Source: Acrasis kona (taxonomy: Eukaryota > Heterolobosea > Eutetramitea > Acrasida > Acrasidae). From it: a stretch of 64,000 nucleotides of DNA. Positions 9,961 through 22,095 of this stretch are shown here, piece after piece (positions within the stretch are counted from its first letter, which is position 1; each line of letters starts with the position of its first letter). Made by a program: the position numbers and the translations under genes. Location of the stretch: positions 33,525 through 97,524 of the forward strand of contig JAOPGA020000623.1 in the NCBI GenBank assembly GCA_026419775.2, read 5' to 3'. The notes under the pieces are model-generated. The model was not told the DNA's origin. It saw only the letters and a list, made by a program, of their open reading frames with translations, and made no database searches.

Positions 9961-10203
9961 TTATTTATTGACAATAGGTTTACAGCTTGGGCATCCAATT
10001 CCAGGGCATCCATTTGGTCTTGGAGGAGGGCCTTGAACAGATTGGCCTTCAGGGCAGGTTTTAGGGATTCTCTTGCAACCTATCTTTGCCACTGGGCATA
10101 CAAATGTCCTTCCGTTGTGAGTATAGTAGGATTGTCTGGCTGACAACACATTGACGGTAAGTAGGACAATGATGGCAGCAAACAATAGAATCAGTCTACA
10201 CAT
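9961..10203 (-). CDS. Small secreted Cys-rich protein, 80 aa
   Basis: The N-terminus MCRLILLFAAIIVLLTVNVLS is a clear signal peptide with likely cleavage near residue 21. The mature part of about 59 residues has six cysteines, including CPSC, in a Pro/Gly-rich frame (PPPRPNGCPGIGC). It has no membrane anchor. The function is unknown; small secreted disulfide proteins of protists serve in defence, prey handling or cell contact. ATG 10203 is unambiguous. It is convergent with the lactonase gene. Confidence 0.65.
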   Translation of the reverse strand: MCRLILLFAAIIVLLTVNVLSARQSYYTHNGRTFVCPVAKIGCKRIPKTCPEGQSVQGPPPRPNGCPGIGCPSCKPIVNK

Positions 10204-10401
10204 ACTTTTTTGATTTTAGATCTACTCATGAAGAGAACTTCTGATTGACATGTATTTACAACGTAGTTGTATTACGTTACCTCTTTGATGTCCTGTAAAG
10301 GGAAACAATTTTGATTACCAGCTGACAGTTGGGAGGATAAGATTCAGCTTTACAACTCCGAACCAAGAAGAACACAGAAAGTCGGAACATTCACATCAAA
10401 T

Positions 10402-11624
<1,223 letters not shown>

Positions 11625-11667
11625 TTTGTGTTTTCTATTTTTTGTTGTGTAGAATTGTCTTCGATCA

Positions 11668-11685
11668 ATCAAAATATATTTTGAT
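11668..11685. promoter_or_regulatory. 18-bp perfect palindrome upstream of the reductase
   Basis: Self-complementary A/T-rich sequence (ATCAAAATA joined to its reverse complement) lying 43 bp upstream of the reductase start codon. The position and symmetry suit a dimeric transcription-factor site or core promoter element; this is inference. Confidence 0.4.
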
Positions 11686-11753
11686 CAAGAGCCTGCGGGC
11701 AACCCGCGTCGGTACATCGGGGAATCATTGTCCGCTGTTTTGTAAGCAGGTTT

Positions 11754-11769
11754 TATAGGTTGACCTATA
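11754..11769. promoter_or_regulatory. Inverted repeat in the reductase/GST intergenic region
   Basis: Arms TATAGGT and ACCTATA separated by TG form a 16-nt inverted repeat. It lies between the reductase start (11624) and the ancestral start of the GST remnant (11880), so it could once have served both promoters. Confidence 0.35.
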
Positions 11770-11879
11770 TGGATTCCACCTTCAATTGAATAGGCACTAA
11801 ATTGCGTTGAAGTACCGTCCGCATAAAAGCAAAATGAGAGTCTAATAATTCACCAGAACAATAACAAACAAACAAAAAC

Positions 11880-12311
11880 ATGTCTGGCAAATAACACTTG
11901 TAAAGTGGACTCACGTTGGTGGGCCAAACGGAAGGTCAGCGCGACACTTAGAGAGCTTGATGTTTCTTCAAATCCAAATACATTGATAGTACTTTGGCCA
12001 AAAAGCATGGTTCACCAATTATCACAGTGAGAAGATTCCATCTGCCATCGAGAGGTACAAAAAAGAGATTGTCAGAGTTTTGGGGGTCTTTGAGAAGTCT
12101 TTGGGCGGAAAAGAGCGGCTTGTTGGTGATAAGTATAGTATTGTAGACATTAATGATTATGCTTGGTTGGCAGCTGTACAAGACAAGGCAACCATTTCCT
12201 GCAAGCCAGGAAACTCTTGATGGCTTCCCAAATGTGAAGGCATATATTGACAGAATTGGCGAGCAAAAGGGAGTTGAGGATGCTTACGCAGAAAAGAACT
12301 CTTTAAATTAA
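11880..12311 (+). pseudogene. Glutathione S-transferase (Ure2/yfcG-like) remnant
   Basis: A decayed GST gene. The N-terminal thioredoxin-fold start can be read as WTHVGGPNGRSARHLESL (about 11913-11970). The middle has FGQKAWFTNYHSEKIPSAIE from 11993, continuing into a clean C-terminal helical domain with VGDKYSIVDINDYAWLA, the usual GST N-capping region, and finally FPNVKAYIDRIGEQKGVEDA before TAA at 12309-12311. These pieces lie in different frames. Most of the region between the thioredoxin fold and the helical domain is missing, a stop follows MSGK, and there is a frameshift near 12180-12215. Known relatives conjugate glutathione to electrophiles. It stands head-to-head with the alkenal reductase, another electrophile-detoxifying enzyme. 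Confidence 0.8.
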
Positions 12312-12609
12312 CATTAATTTGTTTGGAATGGCTGCAGTGAATTAGTATTTTTAACTTTGCACGGTGAAATCATCAAGCAATATTGCCTCGTCTATAAAAA
12401 TTGATTGTATGCAATCTTTTCCATAGTCTGCTCCTGAACAGTTTGATTTTTATCAATGTGAATCCCAAGTATCAAAATAATTCTTCCTTGCTAGCATTTG
12501 ATTGATGTGATCCATGTCATTGATGTGCCTTTCTATTCTTTTGTTTCTTCTAGTAGCCGAGCAAATCATACCAGTCTTTCAATTCTAAGTTTGCGTCGGC
12601 AAGTAGCTC

Positions 12610-12663
12610 GGATATATTGTCTTAAAAGAGTTGATTAGTCAACTATTTTAAGACAATATATCC
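12610..12663. repeat. 54-nt near-perfect hairpin
   Basis: An 18-bp perfect outer stem (12610-12627 with 12646-12663), one G/A mismatch, a 6-bp inner stem (AGTTGA/TCAACT) and a TTAG loop. That is 24 paired bases out of 25 per arm. It lies in the gene-free stretch between the GST remnant and the large gene at 14047. It may be a hairpin RNA precursor, a miniature inverted-repeat element or a cruciform/insulator site; nothing decides among these. Confidence 0.7.
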
Positions 12664-13383
12664 ATTTCAGAACTGATTGATGCGCGGGAACCTCCTTTTT
12701 GGTGGTTGATGGATTAAAGGTTGATCAACATGGTCTCAATGGTAAATGCTATCGGAAGAATGAGCACGGCCTAAAGCTCTGAATTACTAGTAGTACCTTT
12801 TAACGGTTAAAACAATGGCAGTTAAGAGTTATAGCTCGGCAAACAAGCAATCTTGAATCCAAGATTACTCAAGATCGAATAATGAAGAAAAATAAGGGTA
12901 TGTGTTGTATCTGGTTGCGGAGGTTATTTTTATCAGGCTATTCAATGGCTTTTTTTGTAAACGTTAGGATTTATATCCAAAGAAGTTCACGGCACGGAGT
13001 TTTGTTCTAATTCTGTCAAGCTTTAGGTCTCTTGTGATAAATGCAAAGCTTTATGAGACTCCAACCATCAACAAACAATAGAGATGTCATTGTTTCATGC
13101 ATCCTTACGTTTGAATCAATCTATTGTTCTATCCTAATAAATTAGCAAAATACTTATGCAGTTAGTTAATGACATTGCTGGTCTTTCCTATTAATTATCC
13201 ACTATTTAATTTGCGGTGCCTTCTAATCCTGTATGAGCACGTCATGTATCCGATTCGTAATTGATTACTTCCTCTTTTGTCTTCATTTGCGCAAAAGAAA
13301 TAGGATTTCACTAACCAATTGCAAAACCGAACCATTTACCCACAACTGCGCACCTGCAACCCAATGTAAACCAACACAATACA

Positions 13384-13476
13384 ATGTCATTTGCTAACAA
13401 TCAAAGAATTGAGGAAGCCTCTGAAGGACTAAGGCGAAGGCGTCGAGTTTTAGCAACAAAACAGCAATATCATTAA
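13384..13476 (+). CDS. Possible 30-codon upstream reading frame
   Basis: ATG in a C/A-rich leader-like context (AATACAATGTC) opens MSFANNQRIEEASEGLRRRR and ends at TAA. It could be an upstream ORF in the leader of the gene at 14047, a first exon, or chance. The arginine run RRRRR is notable. There is no independent support. Confidence 0.2.
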   Translation: MSFANNQRIEEASEGLRRRRRVLATKQQYH

Positions 13477-14046
13477 ATAAGACTTTCTGTATCTTGCACA
13501 ACACCATAGATATACTTTAAAGGTACTCGTATAGCGTTATGACTGACTTACTCAACAGGTGCCGTAATCATTCTCATCAATTTTGTGCAATTGAAACTTT
13601 TTCCGCAATGTATTTAATAAAGAGTAGAAAGTCAAGAGAGGAATCTTTAACCGAAGACTAAAGACACAATTCAAAACATTAAAAGAACAAGAGAAACAAT
13701 AAGGTAAGTTTCAAGAGCTGCTAAGGATGAGGGTATACTATTGCTTTTTGAATAAACTACCTAAACAGAGAGGAGCTCTCTGCTGTTGGACCCACTTTTT
13801 TTGATGGTCATAAAGTTCCCAATATCATCTTGTTTGCCCTAATTAGAATATTATCTAAAAACATTACTCCGCGTGACGATAAGAAAATACTTGCAAGTTG
13901 AACGATTTGTGAAAGCGTTGTTGTTCAAGACCAATAGTATTGCCCTCGTCCTTAGCACACCTTCAAAAATAAAACTGACACTTTATCCAACAGCAATCTC
14001 ATAGACCCAAGAGTGCGCTCAAGTACACCGCTTAGAAGAAAAGAGT

Positions 14047-17000
14047 ATGCACAATAGTTCATATAACCACAATACAGGAGCAGGTGGGCATATCCAATGG
14101 GACCAGCACCAAACAACACCCCAAAGAATAGTAGTGGAAGATGTAATACACGTTTCTGACGACGAAACGCCAAGTGCCCCAGCACGAAAGGGCGTGGTTG
14201 GGAGCAACATACCAAGCAATCAATATGGCCAACAGCACATTGCACATTCTTTTCATTCACGACCTTCAACGTTTAACGACCCTGGTCCTCAACCAGGCAC
14301 AAATTATAATACACCAAGCAGACCTCCCACGCATCACAGTGCTCCACTAGAATCAGTAAGCAGCAAGCTTGAGGATAAGTTTCTTGCTTTTCAGTCCATG
14401 GGTGCAGGCGCCTTGCCTTTTGGTATCGTCAATAACAATAACAATTCCTCAAGAGCACCTTCTGCACCTTTATCGCAAGCAGGTGGCATGCCACCCTCAC
14501 CTCACGTTCATGACCAAAGAGCACCCCACAGCATATATCAACCTAAAAGTCAACCAACACATGCTCACTACCACTCCGTTCCAGGATCCCATCCAAGACA
14601 CGATCCATACGCGTTGCAGCCATTCGCCTCACCTGCAAGGAGCAGAGCACCGGAATATTCTTATGCAGGTTATGACGAATTTCCACCTAGACCAAGCTCA
14701 CAATATCACCCACACGATCATTACATGAAGCCGCACGATCCATACACACCAAAGCCACACGACAATTATGCACAGCGCAGGCCTGATGCACTTTACAATT
14801 CAACTTCGTACGAACATTCACCGTACTCATACCCAGTTCAACCATTCTCAACATCGAACGGAGCAGTCAGCAGACACCAAGATGATATGACGTCAAGTGG
14901 AGCAAGAGGATATCAGCATGGTCAAGTTCCGCCACAAGCACCTTTTGATGCAGCCGGTTATCCAATATCCGCACCAGGTGATCTCATGGATGAATTGAGA
15001 AGATCAACGTCCATGAACCACACCAATGGACACCATCCCACGGAGCAGGCTCGGTCGAAACATTATCAACATCCTCCACAACAAACATCACCCGTTGCTT
15101 ATCAACAAAAAAGAGGAGGCATCATGAGCAGAAGTAGTGTCGTGGTTACTCCACCCTTGGTGACTGCAAACATCATCAACCCATCAACTTCCACTCCAGT
15201 CAAGAACAATTTAGACCTAGTTCCAGAAACAAGTGTACGGCGGCGTGGGAAAAAAGCTGCCATGAATCCCTCAGCACCAGTCACAACATCAACGACCACA
15301 ACAGAAAACATTCAACCACAACCACTCGAGGACAGTTCAAAGAAAAACATTAACAACAACATTACGGGTCAGGTACAGCCACGTGCAGGTGGACGCGTTA
15401 ATGCAGCAAAAAACAAAAGGACCAAGAAACAAGAAGCACTCGCCGCACAAATGGAAGGATCGCCAAGCGACCCAACGAAACAATTAGCAGCCACCATCAA
15501 ACCAACAAGAAAGACTCCCAAAGCAACAAAAGCATCGAAGGCAGCGGTTGCTTCTGCGACAGGTACTCCCACACCAAGATCCAGACGTGGTCTCCGATCC
15601 AATTTAAAACTAGACGACGGTACGGCGAGTCCACAACAATCAGCTGATGAGCGCATGAGCGAACCCACATTGTACGATAGTGATGCTTCGGACACATCAA
15701 CCGAAACCGCCACTCACATTCCGATCCAAACAAAGAACAGCGACAACTTTTGTTTCGCAAGCAGTTCGATTCATTTACTTTCGGACACCGTGGACATGGT
15801 TCGTCAATGTAACGACTACATCTCAACGCAGGTCCAAGAGAGAGCCAAGCAGGATTTTGCCAATCAAATCAAAGAGCACTCACAAGCAGTCGAAGAAAAC
15901 AACAATCCAGTGTTGGATCTAAACGTTTATAACTGCATCATGTTCAACGAAAAGCACAAACAAAAAAAAGCAGATCGTCTTCCCACGCCAAAAGCAAAAA
16001 AACAAACGCCGCGCAGGAGAGGCAGGAAACCAAAAACAAATTCATCCAACGTTCCATCATCCTCATCTCCACCTTCATCCTCTCATTCCCATCAACGAAC
16101 CAGTAACGGCATAAGAAAGAGCAAGTTAAGAAAAGGACCGGGTCTCGACGTCTACGAAGTCATGTGCGCCACCAACCTACAACGAGTGTTGCCCGATGAT
16201 ATGGAAAAGGAAAAGTTGACCGAGACAAGTTTGGAAATGATCAACCAAGCAGTCATTTTACAATGCGAAAACAAAAATACGCTACTCAACCAAGACGAAC
16301 GAACCGAATTAGTCCCATCCGTCAGATACTTTTTAACACAAGGGAACAATGTGCACATGGGAACCACATGCGATAACATTCAACAATCAAAAATCAACAA
16401 CGAACCCACGGAGGCCCTTCAACAATTACACACCCAACTCATCGACGATGGATTGAAGAATCGATTCGGCAACATGGGCGATTACATTCAACAAAACATT
16501 TCCCTAAGAACCAAAGGATGCATTTACAAATTAAACGTGAACAGAGTGCTGAACGAAGTTTTTAATTTGAAAAAGACGATCGTGTTGAATGATTTGAAAG
16601 AGATGGGCGCACAGGTCAGTCCTCAGGAGGAAGAATTCCTGCTCAACCAGGACAATCACAGCAACAACAACAACAACAACAACGCCCAACACTCATCTCA
16701 CCATTCAACATCATCTAGAAATTACATGTCCACGACGGAAAAGAAGGATTCCAAAAAGAGAGGAGGCAGACGGAGAGCAGGTCCGGATATTATGGACAGC
16801 GACGCCAAGACGCCCAGCGTGGAAGATCAGCAGCAGCAGCAGGCGGTCAACCACAACACGCCGAGGACCACGGGAAGAACTCGAACGGCCACCAGAAGAG
16901 CAGAAGCAATAGCATTAGCGAAGGCATCGTCCAATCATTACAAAGAGGATAGCGAAGAAGAGAACAATACGATTTATCGACCTCGAAAGCGAATCAGAAA

Positions 17001-17565
17001 GAGTGCAAATGTAAAGAATGTAAAAAATAAATCTCAAGAAGAGTCGGTCGGTCAACCAGAGGAAGAGGCGGGAGATAAGCATGATCAAGATGATGAGATT
17101 GAATCACATCCATCCGAATCACAACAATCTCAAGAAACAAACACTGACGAAGAAAATAATCATCAACAAGAAGGAATGCACGAAGATGACGACGATCATG
17201 ACGATTCGAAAAAAAAGATTTTGGATTTTGACGACGATGCTTCGTTGGAGGGTGACGTGGAATCCAATCACAGTCAAATCGGAGACGAAGATTCTGCATT
17301 GTTGATGGAGATCACAAAAGGAGATGGCGCCAGGTTCGAAATGGATCATCAACCGCCGTCATTGTCGGAAGCAGAGTTGTTGGCAGCCGTTGCCCGCGGT
17401 TACAACACCAGGTCGTCGGAGAGGAAGCTAATGACTCAATTAAAGCAATTGGATGGAGAAAACAGTGGAACGGATTCTTCGTCTCAGACCAATCACCGTC
17501 ACAAGAGGATCAAGAGGAACACATCAAAATCAAACAACAACGACAGCACGCCAAGTAGTGATTAA
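14047..17565 (+). CDS. Large low-complexity, probably nuclear protein (1172 aa)
   Basis: A single-exon gene. Residues 1-390 are rich in His, Pro, Gln, Ser and Tyr (repeated HDPY/PHD motifs), disordered. Basic stretches follow: RRRGKKAAMN, and RRRGRKPKT near residue 660, which matches an AT-hook core (RGRKP), suggesting minor-groove DNA binding. A conserved-looking globular part lies around residues 695-870. Downstream there are homopolymers (N7 from an AAC run near 16662; Q5 near 16831), a bipartite-looking basic cluster (RPRKRIRK) and a long acidic tail. I infer a chromatin or transcription regulator in the nucleus but cannot name the family. The minus-strand reading frames across it are shadows of its codon bias. 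Confidence 0.75.
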   Translation: MHNSSYNHNTGAGGHIQWDQHQTTPQRIVVEDVIHVSDDETPSAPARKGVVGSNIPSNQYGQQHIAHSFHSRPSTFNDPGPQPGTNYNTPSRPPTHHSAPLESVSSKLEDKFLAFQSMGAGALPFGIVNNNNNSSRAPSAPLSQAGGMPPSPHVHDQRAPHSIYQPKSQPTHAHYHSVPGSHPRHDPYALQPFASPARSRAPEYSYAGYDEFPPRPSSQYHPHDHYMKPHDPYTPKPHDNYAQRRPDALYNSTSYEHSPYSYPVQPFSTSNGAVSRHQDDMTSSGARGYQHGQVPPQAPFDAAGYPISAPGDLMDELRRSTSMNHTNGHHPTEQARSKHYQHPPQQTSPVAYQQKRGGIMSRSSVVVTPPLVTANIINPSTSTPVKNNLDLVPETSVRRRGKKAAMNPSAPVTTSTTTTENIQPQPLEDSSKKNINNNITGQVQPRAGGRVNAAKNKRTKKQEALAAQMEGSPSDPTKQLAATIKPTRKTPKATKASKAAVASATGTPTPRSRRGLRSNLKLDDGTASPQQSADERMSEPTLYDSDASDTSTETATHIPIQTKNSDNFCFASSSIHLLSDTVDMVRQCNDYISTQVQERAKQDFANQIKEHSQAVEENNNPVLDLNVYNCIMFNEKHKQKKADRLPTPKAKKQTPRRRGRKPKTNSSNVPSSSSPPSSSHSHQRTSNGIRKSKLRKGPGLDVYEVMCATNLQRVLPDDMEKEKLTETSLEMINQAVILQCENKNTLLNQDERTELVPSVRYFLTQGNNVHMGTTCDNIQQSKINNEPTEALQQLHTQLIDDGLKNRFGNMGDYIQQNISLRTKGCIYKLNVNRVLNEVFNLKKTIVLNDLKEMGAQVSPQEEEFLLNQDNHSNNNNNNNAQHSSHHSTSSRNYMSTTEKKDSKKRGGRRRAGPDIMDSDAKTPSVEDQQQQQAVNHNTPRTTGRTRTATRRAEAIALAKASSNHYKEDSEEENNTIYRPRKRIRKSANVKNVKNKSQEESVGQPEEEAGDKHDQDDEIESHPSESQQSQETNTDEENNHQQEGMHEDDDDHDDSKKKILDFDDDASLEGDVESNHSQIGDEDSALLMEITKGDGARFEMDHQPPSLSEAELLAAVARGYNTRSSERKLMTQLKQLDGENSGTDSSSQTNHRHKRIKRNTSKSNNNDSTPSSD

Positions 17566-17575
17566 TATATATATT

Positions 17576-19644
17576 TTAATTTTTAAAATTATTTTTGATT
17601 CTATTGAGTTCGAATGCTAATTGATCCAATGTTCTTGCATGCGAGGAGGTTAATGTTTTTAGACGATTGGGTGCTCTGTCCAATTGTTGCATGAACATGC
17701 TGATGCGATCCTCTTGGTCGTCGTCATCGTCCGGGTTATTCGAATGATCCGCATCAAACATTTTCCAACTCGCTCCGCTCCCGCTTCCCGCAAAAGTTAA
17801 CCCGTCCATTACAATGTCGTCCTCGTTGTAATAATCCACGTCATCGGGGAAATCATCGGAAGGTGAATTCTTGTAAGGGAACGGTGGTTCGTTGGAGTGA
17901 TTGCTCAACAACGAACCTGCGCTCTTATCTTCATCCAATTGTAAAAAGGAAGGTGGAAAATCCATGTACGAATTGGTCTGATGATGGGCATCAAAATGTA
18001 GATCGCTCTCCAATCGCACGTTGTTATTGTTTAATGTGGGTGGTGTGTTGGTTGTTTTGGTTGACTGGAAAAATGCAGGAATGTTGTCGGTGGATCGATC
18101 GGCCAACCGACTTCCGCTCAAACTGGGCGACTGTTGGTTGTTGTTCTTGAGCGAAGAAGACAACATGCTCGGCGGCGTGTACGAATTTAATGGATCGATG
18201 AGCGGCGAAAATGAAAACTTGAAACTCTTGTTTGGAAACGATCCACCGGCGTAACCGAATGGAGGCGAACTGGAGGATGAATATTTTCCAAAACTACTTC
18301 CCGTGCTTCCGATGCTACTTGCTGCGCTTGACATGTTGTAATTCTTTCTGCTAATGTTGATTGGGTTGGTGCTGCTTGCTTCTGATGGAACGGAATTTTG
18401 AGGCGTGTTGTAGTTGGTGGTTGAGAATGTACAAGAGGGAAGCGACGAGGGTTGCTGATGTAATTGTTGTTGTTGTTGTTCTGAAAGTAATGCTGCGATT
18501 CCTCCTTTTGGTTTGTTGTTGGTGTTGTTGTTGTTGAAAGACATGATGTTTTTTGTTAGGTTGCTCGTTGTTGGTAATGAACCCGGAACGAAGGGACTGT
18601 CCATCATGTCTCCTATGGATGCACTCATTAGATCCAAGTCCTCACTGGCAGTCAATAAATGTTTGTCGACTGGTTCAGTGTTGGAACGTTCGTGGACTGG
18701 TTTGAAGGATATGGGAGTGCTAGTTGGTGGAGCCATGAAGCCTGAAGAGGGCAAGCTTTGTGTTTTCATTGTGAATGGTTCTTCATGTGAGGTCTGTACT
18801 TCTGAAACTGGTTTAGGGATGCTTCTTCCTGGCCTTTCAATAATGGACGCACTTCTGATCCTTCCCGCCTCAGCCAACGGAGTTGGTGTTTGTTGATCCT
18901 CCTTAAAGTATTCACTATTGATTTGACTCTGACGTAATATGGCCTCTTCGCTCTGGTTAAGTATGGAGGAAAGGTTTTTTCGATATGTGACGCTCAACCT
19001 AAAAGTACCAATCTGAGAAACTTGTATCGCGTCAAATTTGAAACGATTGGCACTTCCATCCTCAAAAGAATCAGGAAGATTGGTAGGTTCAACATTTGAT
19101 AAAAAGTAATTGATTTTTGTTCCTGACTGTACCCTGTTCTTCCGAATTTTTTGGTAGAGTTTATTAGAAGGTAGAAGCATGGCATAAGAATATAAAGATC
19201 GCATGGTCACAACGCCCTTTCTATATGCCGCTGCTAATTCCTGGTCGTTTGACAAACGAGAGTTATTTTGTGAAGCAGGCTTATTATCACATTCAAGGTG
19301 CCACCTTTCAAGTAAAATGTTTTTCGAACTTTTTTCTGTTATTCCAGCATTATTATTTACAGTTTCTGCATAGACATCAATGTATACGTGTACCTTCGGG
19401 CTATTCGATTGAAGTTTAAGAACTCTATCTAATTGATTGCAGACATCATCTACTTCATCGATTTCCATAGCGAACTGCCGATAGTGGTGAGCAAAATGAA
19501 TGCATGCCAACTTACCCAAGTCCTTTTACGTTTAGGTATTGTTACTGGCCATACTATCCTACTATTTAATACTATACTCGCTACTTTAACAACATATTCC
19601 CTCCAAAGTTGGTTGAAGGTCTCTTCATCGGACTTCTTAGACAT
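17576..19644 (-). CDS. ATG13: Autophagy-related protein 13 (HORMA domain)
   Basis: Exons 19644-19516 and 19474-17576, joined by a 41-nt intron (GTAAGT...CAG), give 675 residues. The N-terminal HORMA domain (about residues 1-200) includes WFAMEIDEVDDV at the splice junction, the hallmark LLERWHLE, and KGVVTMRSLYSYAMLLPSNK, strongly conserved in ATG13. The rest is Ser/Asn/Pro-rich and disordered, as usual. ATG13 bridges the ATG1/ULK1 kinase to the phagophore assembly site and is a TOR target. Human ATG13 is about 517 residues; the extra length is in the disordered tail, which has a Q5 and an acidic D5 run. Convergent with the gene at 14047, with 10 bp between the ends. Confidence 0.92.
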
Positions 19645-19836
19645 TTTGTTTGTGTCAAGAATTGTAATCTGTCAAATTGATTGAATTGATGACAAAATAG
19701 AAATTAAACTACTGCCATTTGCTAGTCTATTCTAGTTAGCACCCTAAAAGTTAAATCAGGTTTTATTGACCGATCAAAGGCATTTAATCTGAAGCGATTG
19801 CTGTTTATACTAACACTATTTTATTAGTTGCGTAAC

Positions 19837-21948
19837 TCAACTTTGACGCTCTAGCACCTTGTTCGTCCGTAAAAGCCTTTCAATCAACTTTATCATATCG
19901 TGATCTTCAGGTTTAAATGAAGTTATCAAATCTTCAAGTTCAAGCTGCATATAAAATACATAACTAGGTGTTAGCGTGATGAATACGTCTTGTGATATTG
20001 CCCACTCAATAAGAATCTCTAGCGAACTCACAATTGTTTTCCTCTCCTCGTCTTCACGAGAAAAGAAAGCACGTTCTAGCAGACACACAATAGTTTTAAG
20101 AATCTCCAAGTCAGTAGCAACGGACTCCAGGATGCCAACCCCATACGTTTGAATCAATTCTGAAAGCAAGTAAACAGCTTCCAATTTTTTAGAAGACGAT
20201 AAAGGTATAACAAAATTCATTATTCTCTCCAAATAGGCATTTCTTATATCCTGTATCAATTGGTCCCCAACCGAGTGAACTCCATAAGAGAATATGTTTG
20301 CTAGAGAGCCTATCAACACTGAACAATCATCATATTTTTTATTTTTAAAATATTCTTCAATCATTTTCATGAGAACAGGCATGAGTACACTCATGATGAC
20401 TACATCCTTTTCAGTGTCGCCAAAGAACAATTCAAGATCATCTTCAGCAAACAACAAACCAATGAAATAAAAAACAGCCTCCGTAATCACTTTATCTTCG
20501 ACATATAAACTACGTCTAAGGATAGGGAAAAGGTCTTTGATTATACTATCATCGAGATCGCTCTTGTTCGTAGTAATAAAGTTTCTAATGTTAAATATAT
20601 GATATGTATAGATAACAAATGTAAGACAAGAACCCAATATGCTTCGATGCCTCTGGTCATACTGGTCGAGTTTTAAATCCTTCTTATAAATTTTTATTGA
20701 CAACTTTACTGCCCTTTGTACAAAATCAACAATATCGGAGGAATAACCATCTTGCATTTTTGAATAACGGAAATGTTCCACACAATTTCTAATCGTGTCA
20801 TAGATCCAACACTTGACTAAGCTATCATTTGGGACACGTTGATCAAACTGATCTAAAAGTTTAATAATTTGTTCACCAAATTCAATTTTTGGTGAACTTA
20901 AAGATGTGACATAGAAATTTTCAAGTGCTTTAATTAAAAACTCACATTCATTCTCCATCGTAATTGGAATGTTAACAAGAGCTTTATGAATAGCAGTCTC
21001 GATTAATTTCAACCGAAGACTATGGTCAACCAATTGATCTTTATTAAAAGTTGTAGTCATTTGACTCAAAATAGCTATAGAACAAGCACAAACATCATGA
21101 TTAAAAGTAAAAATATTACGTATGACATGTTCCAACAAAGCACCAAATGCTTCACCATGAATCACATCTTGAATCTTGTATATTTTAAAAAGAAGCTCTA
21201 ACAAGTTATTCTGAATAATGGGATCGAGCGTATCGCTAAGCAATAGCGTCATTTCTTTCACGCTATTTGCGTTCTCTTCAGATTCAAAGAACGAAGTGTA
21301 ATTCAAGTTTACGGTCATGTCTTTTAGTAATTTGACGCAGCCAGCTGAAAGTTTTACTTTGTTAGAAACGTATTTGAAAAATAGTTTTGTAAAACACACC
21401 AAGACACTCTCAGTGCTCAAATAGTTGATAATGTATAAAGCGTTTTTGTACCAAGTGTTGACACTTGGAATGATGGTGCCGTTCTTCTCTAGAATGTCAT
21501 ACTTGTCGAAGCATACTACAATGCGGCTCACAGAGTCCAACACGTCTGCTTTTAACTTTGAGAGAATGCTTAATGTGGTGTTGGAACAGCGGATGTCATC
21601 GTGGATGTAAATGTGTTGAACAAGATAGTATTGAAGGCGATACCTTTGTTCTAGGGTTAAAGGTTCGAGTTGTGAGAGATTGCGTTCCAAATAACTTAAT
21701 ATAGACCGATGTATATCATGATTCCAAAATTTAGGCACCATTTTGATGGCTGGATGGTCCATGAACCAATCATGAACTTTTTCGGAGGCTCTAGTGATTC
21801 TGTCTATTACGTCCACAAATGTCTCCTTTGCTCTTTCCTCTTGTGATCCAAAAGTAATCTCTGATGCTTCAAAGTCACTACAGATTCTAGATATGGCCTC
21901 AAAGTCTTCCCAGACCTCTTCTAGCCCTTTGGGTATTTGTTTTTCCAT
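19837..21948 (-). CDS. Uncharacterised alpha-helical (HEAT/ARM-like) protein
   Basis: The frame reaches an ATG at 22074, but the next gene upstream ends at 22096. ATG 21948 (MEKQIPKGLEEVWEDFEAIS) leaves room for a promoter and begins where the sequence becomes protein-like, giving 703 residues. The whole length is built of amphipathic helices with regularly spaced leucines and no catalytic motif, as in alpha-solenoid (HEAT/armadillo-type) proteins. Similar solenoids serve as scaffolds in nuclear transport, proteasome assembly or vesicle traffic, but I see nothing that picks one. No signal peptide. Confidence 0.65.
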   Translation of the reverse strand: MEKQIPKGLEEVWEDFEAISRICSDFEASEITFGSQEERAKETFVDVIDRITRASEKVHDWFMDHPAIKMVPKFWNHDIHRSILSYLERNLSQLEPLTLEQRYRLQYYLVQHIYIHDDIRCSNTTLSILSKLKADVLDSVSRIVVCFDKYDILEKNGTIIPSVNTWYKNALYIINYLSTESVLVCFTKLFFKYVSNKVKLSAGCVKLLKDMTVNLNYTSFFESEENANSVKEMTLLLSDTLDPIIQNNLLELLFKIYKIQDVIHGEAFGALLEHVIRNIFTFNHDVCACSIAILSQMTTTFNKDQLVDHSLRLKLIETAIHKALVNIPITMENECEFLIKALENFYVTSLSSPKIEFGEQIIKLLDQFDQRVPNDSLVKCWIYDTIRNCVEHFRYSKMQDGYSSDIVDFVQRAVKLSIKIYKKDLKLDQYDQRHRSILGSCLTFVIYTYHIFNIRNFITTNKSDLDDSIIKDLFPILRRSLYVEDKVITEAVFYFIGLLFAEDDLELFFGDTEKDVVIMSVLMPVLMKMIEEYFKNKKYDDCSVLIGSLANIFSYGVHSVGDQLIQDIRNAYLERIMNFVIPLSSSKKLEAVYLLSELIQTYGVGILESVATDLEILKTIVCLLERAFFSREDEERKTIVSSLEILIEWAISQDVFITLTPSYVFYMQLELEDLITSFKPEDHDMIKLIERLLRTNKVLERQS

Positions 21949-22095
21949 TTTGTAACACACAACCAAATGAACGCATGAACTTAAAAAACTTGAACGGATA
22001 CCCAGAACTCGAAGGGAAGCAGGTGGTTGAAAAAATTCAATATACGCCATCCAGACTTGAGTTTTAGCAATCATCAAACAAACGCGTTATTGGAA

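Larger units (their letters stand above)
12312..14046. other. 1.7-kb region without a clear gene
   Basis: AT-rich with frequent stops in all frames. It contains a strong hairpin (12610-12663) and a 30-codon reading frame (13384-13476), and probably the 5' untranslated region of the gene at 14047. A GTAAGT at about 13704 with an AG near 13768 could be a leader intron. No tRNA-like cloverleaf or other gene was recognised. Confidence 0.5.

Noticed and set aside
14047-17352. Many antisense frames within the 1172-aa gene
   Set aside because: Low-complexity, CA-rich coding sequence leaves long antisense frames open by composition.
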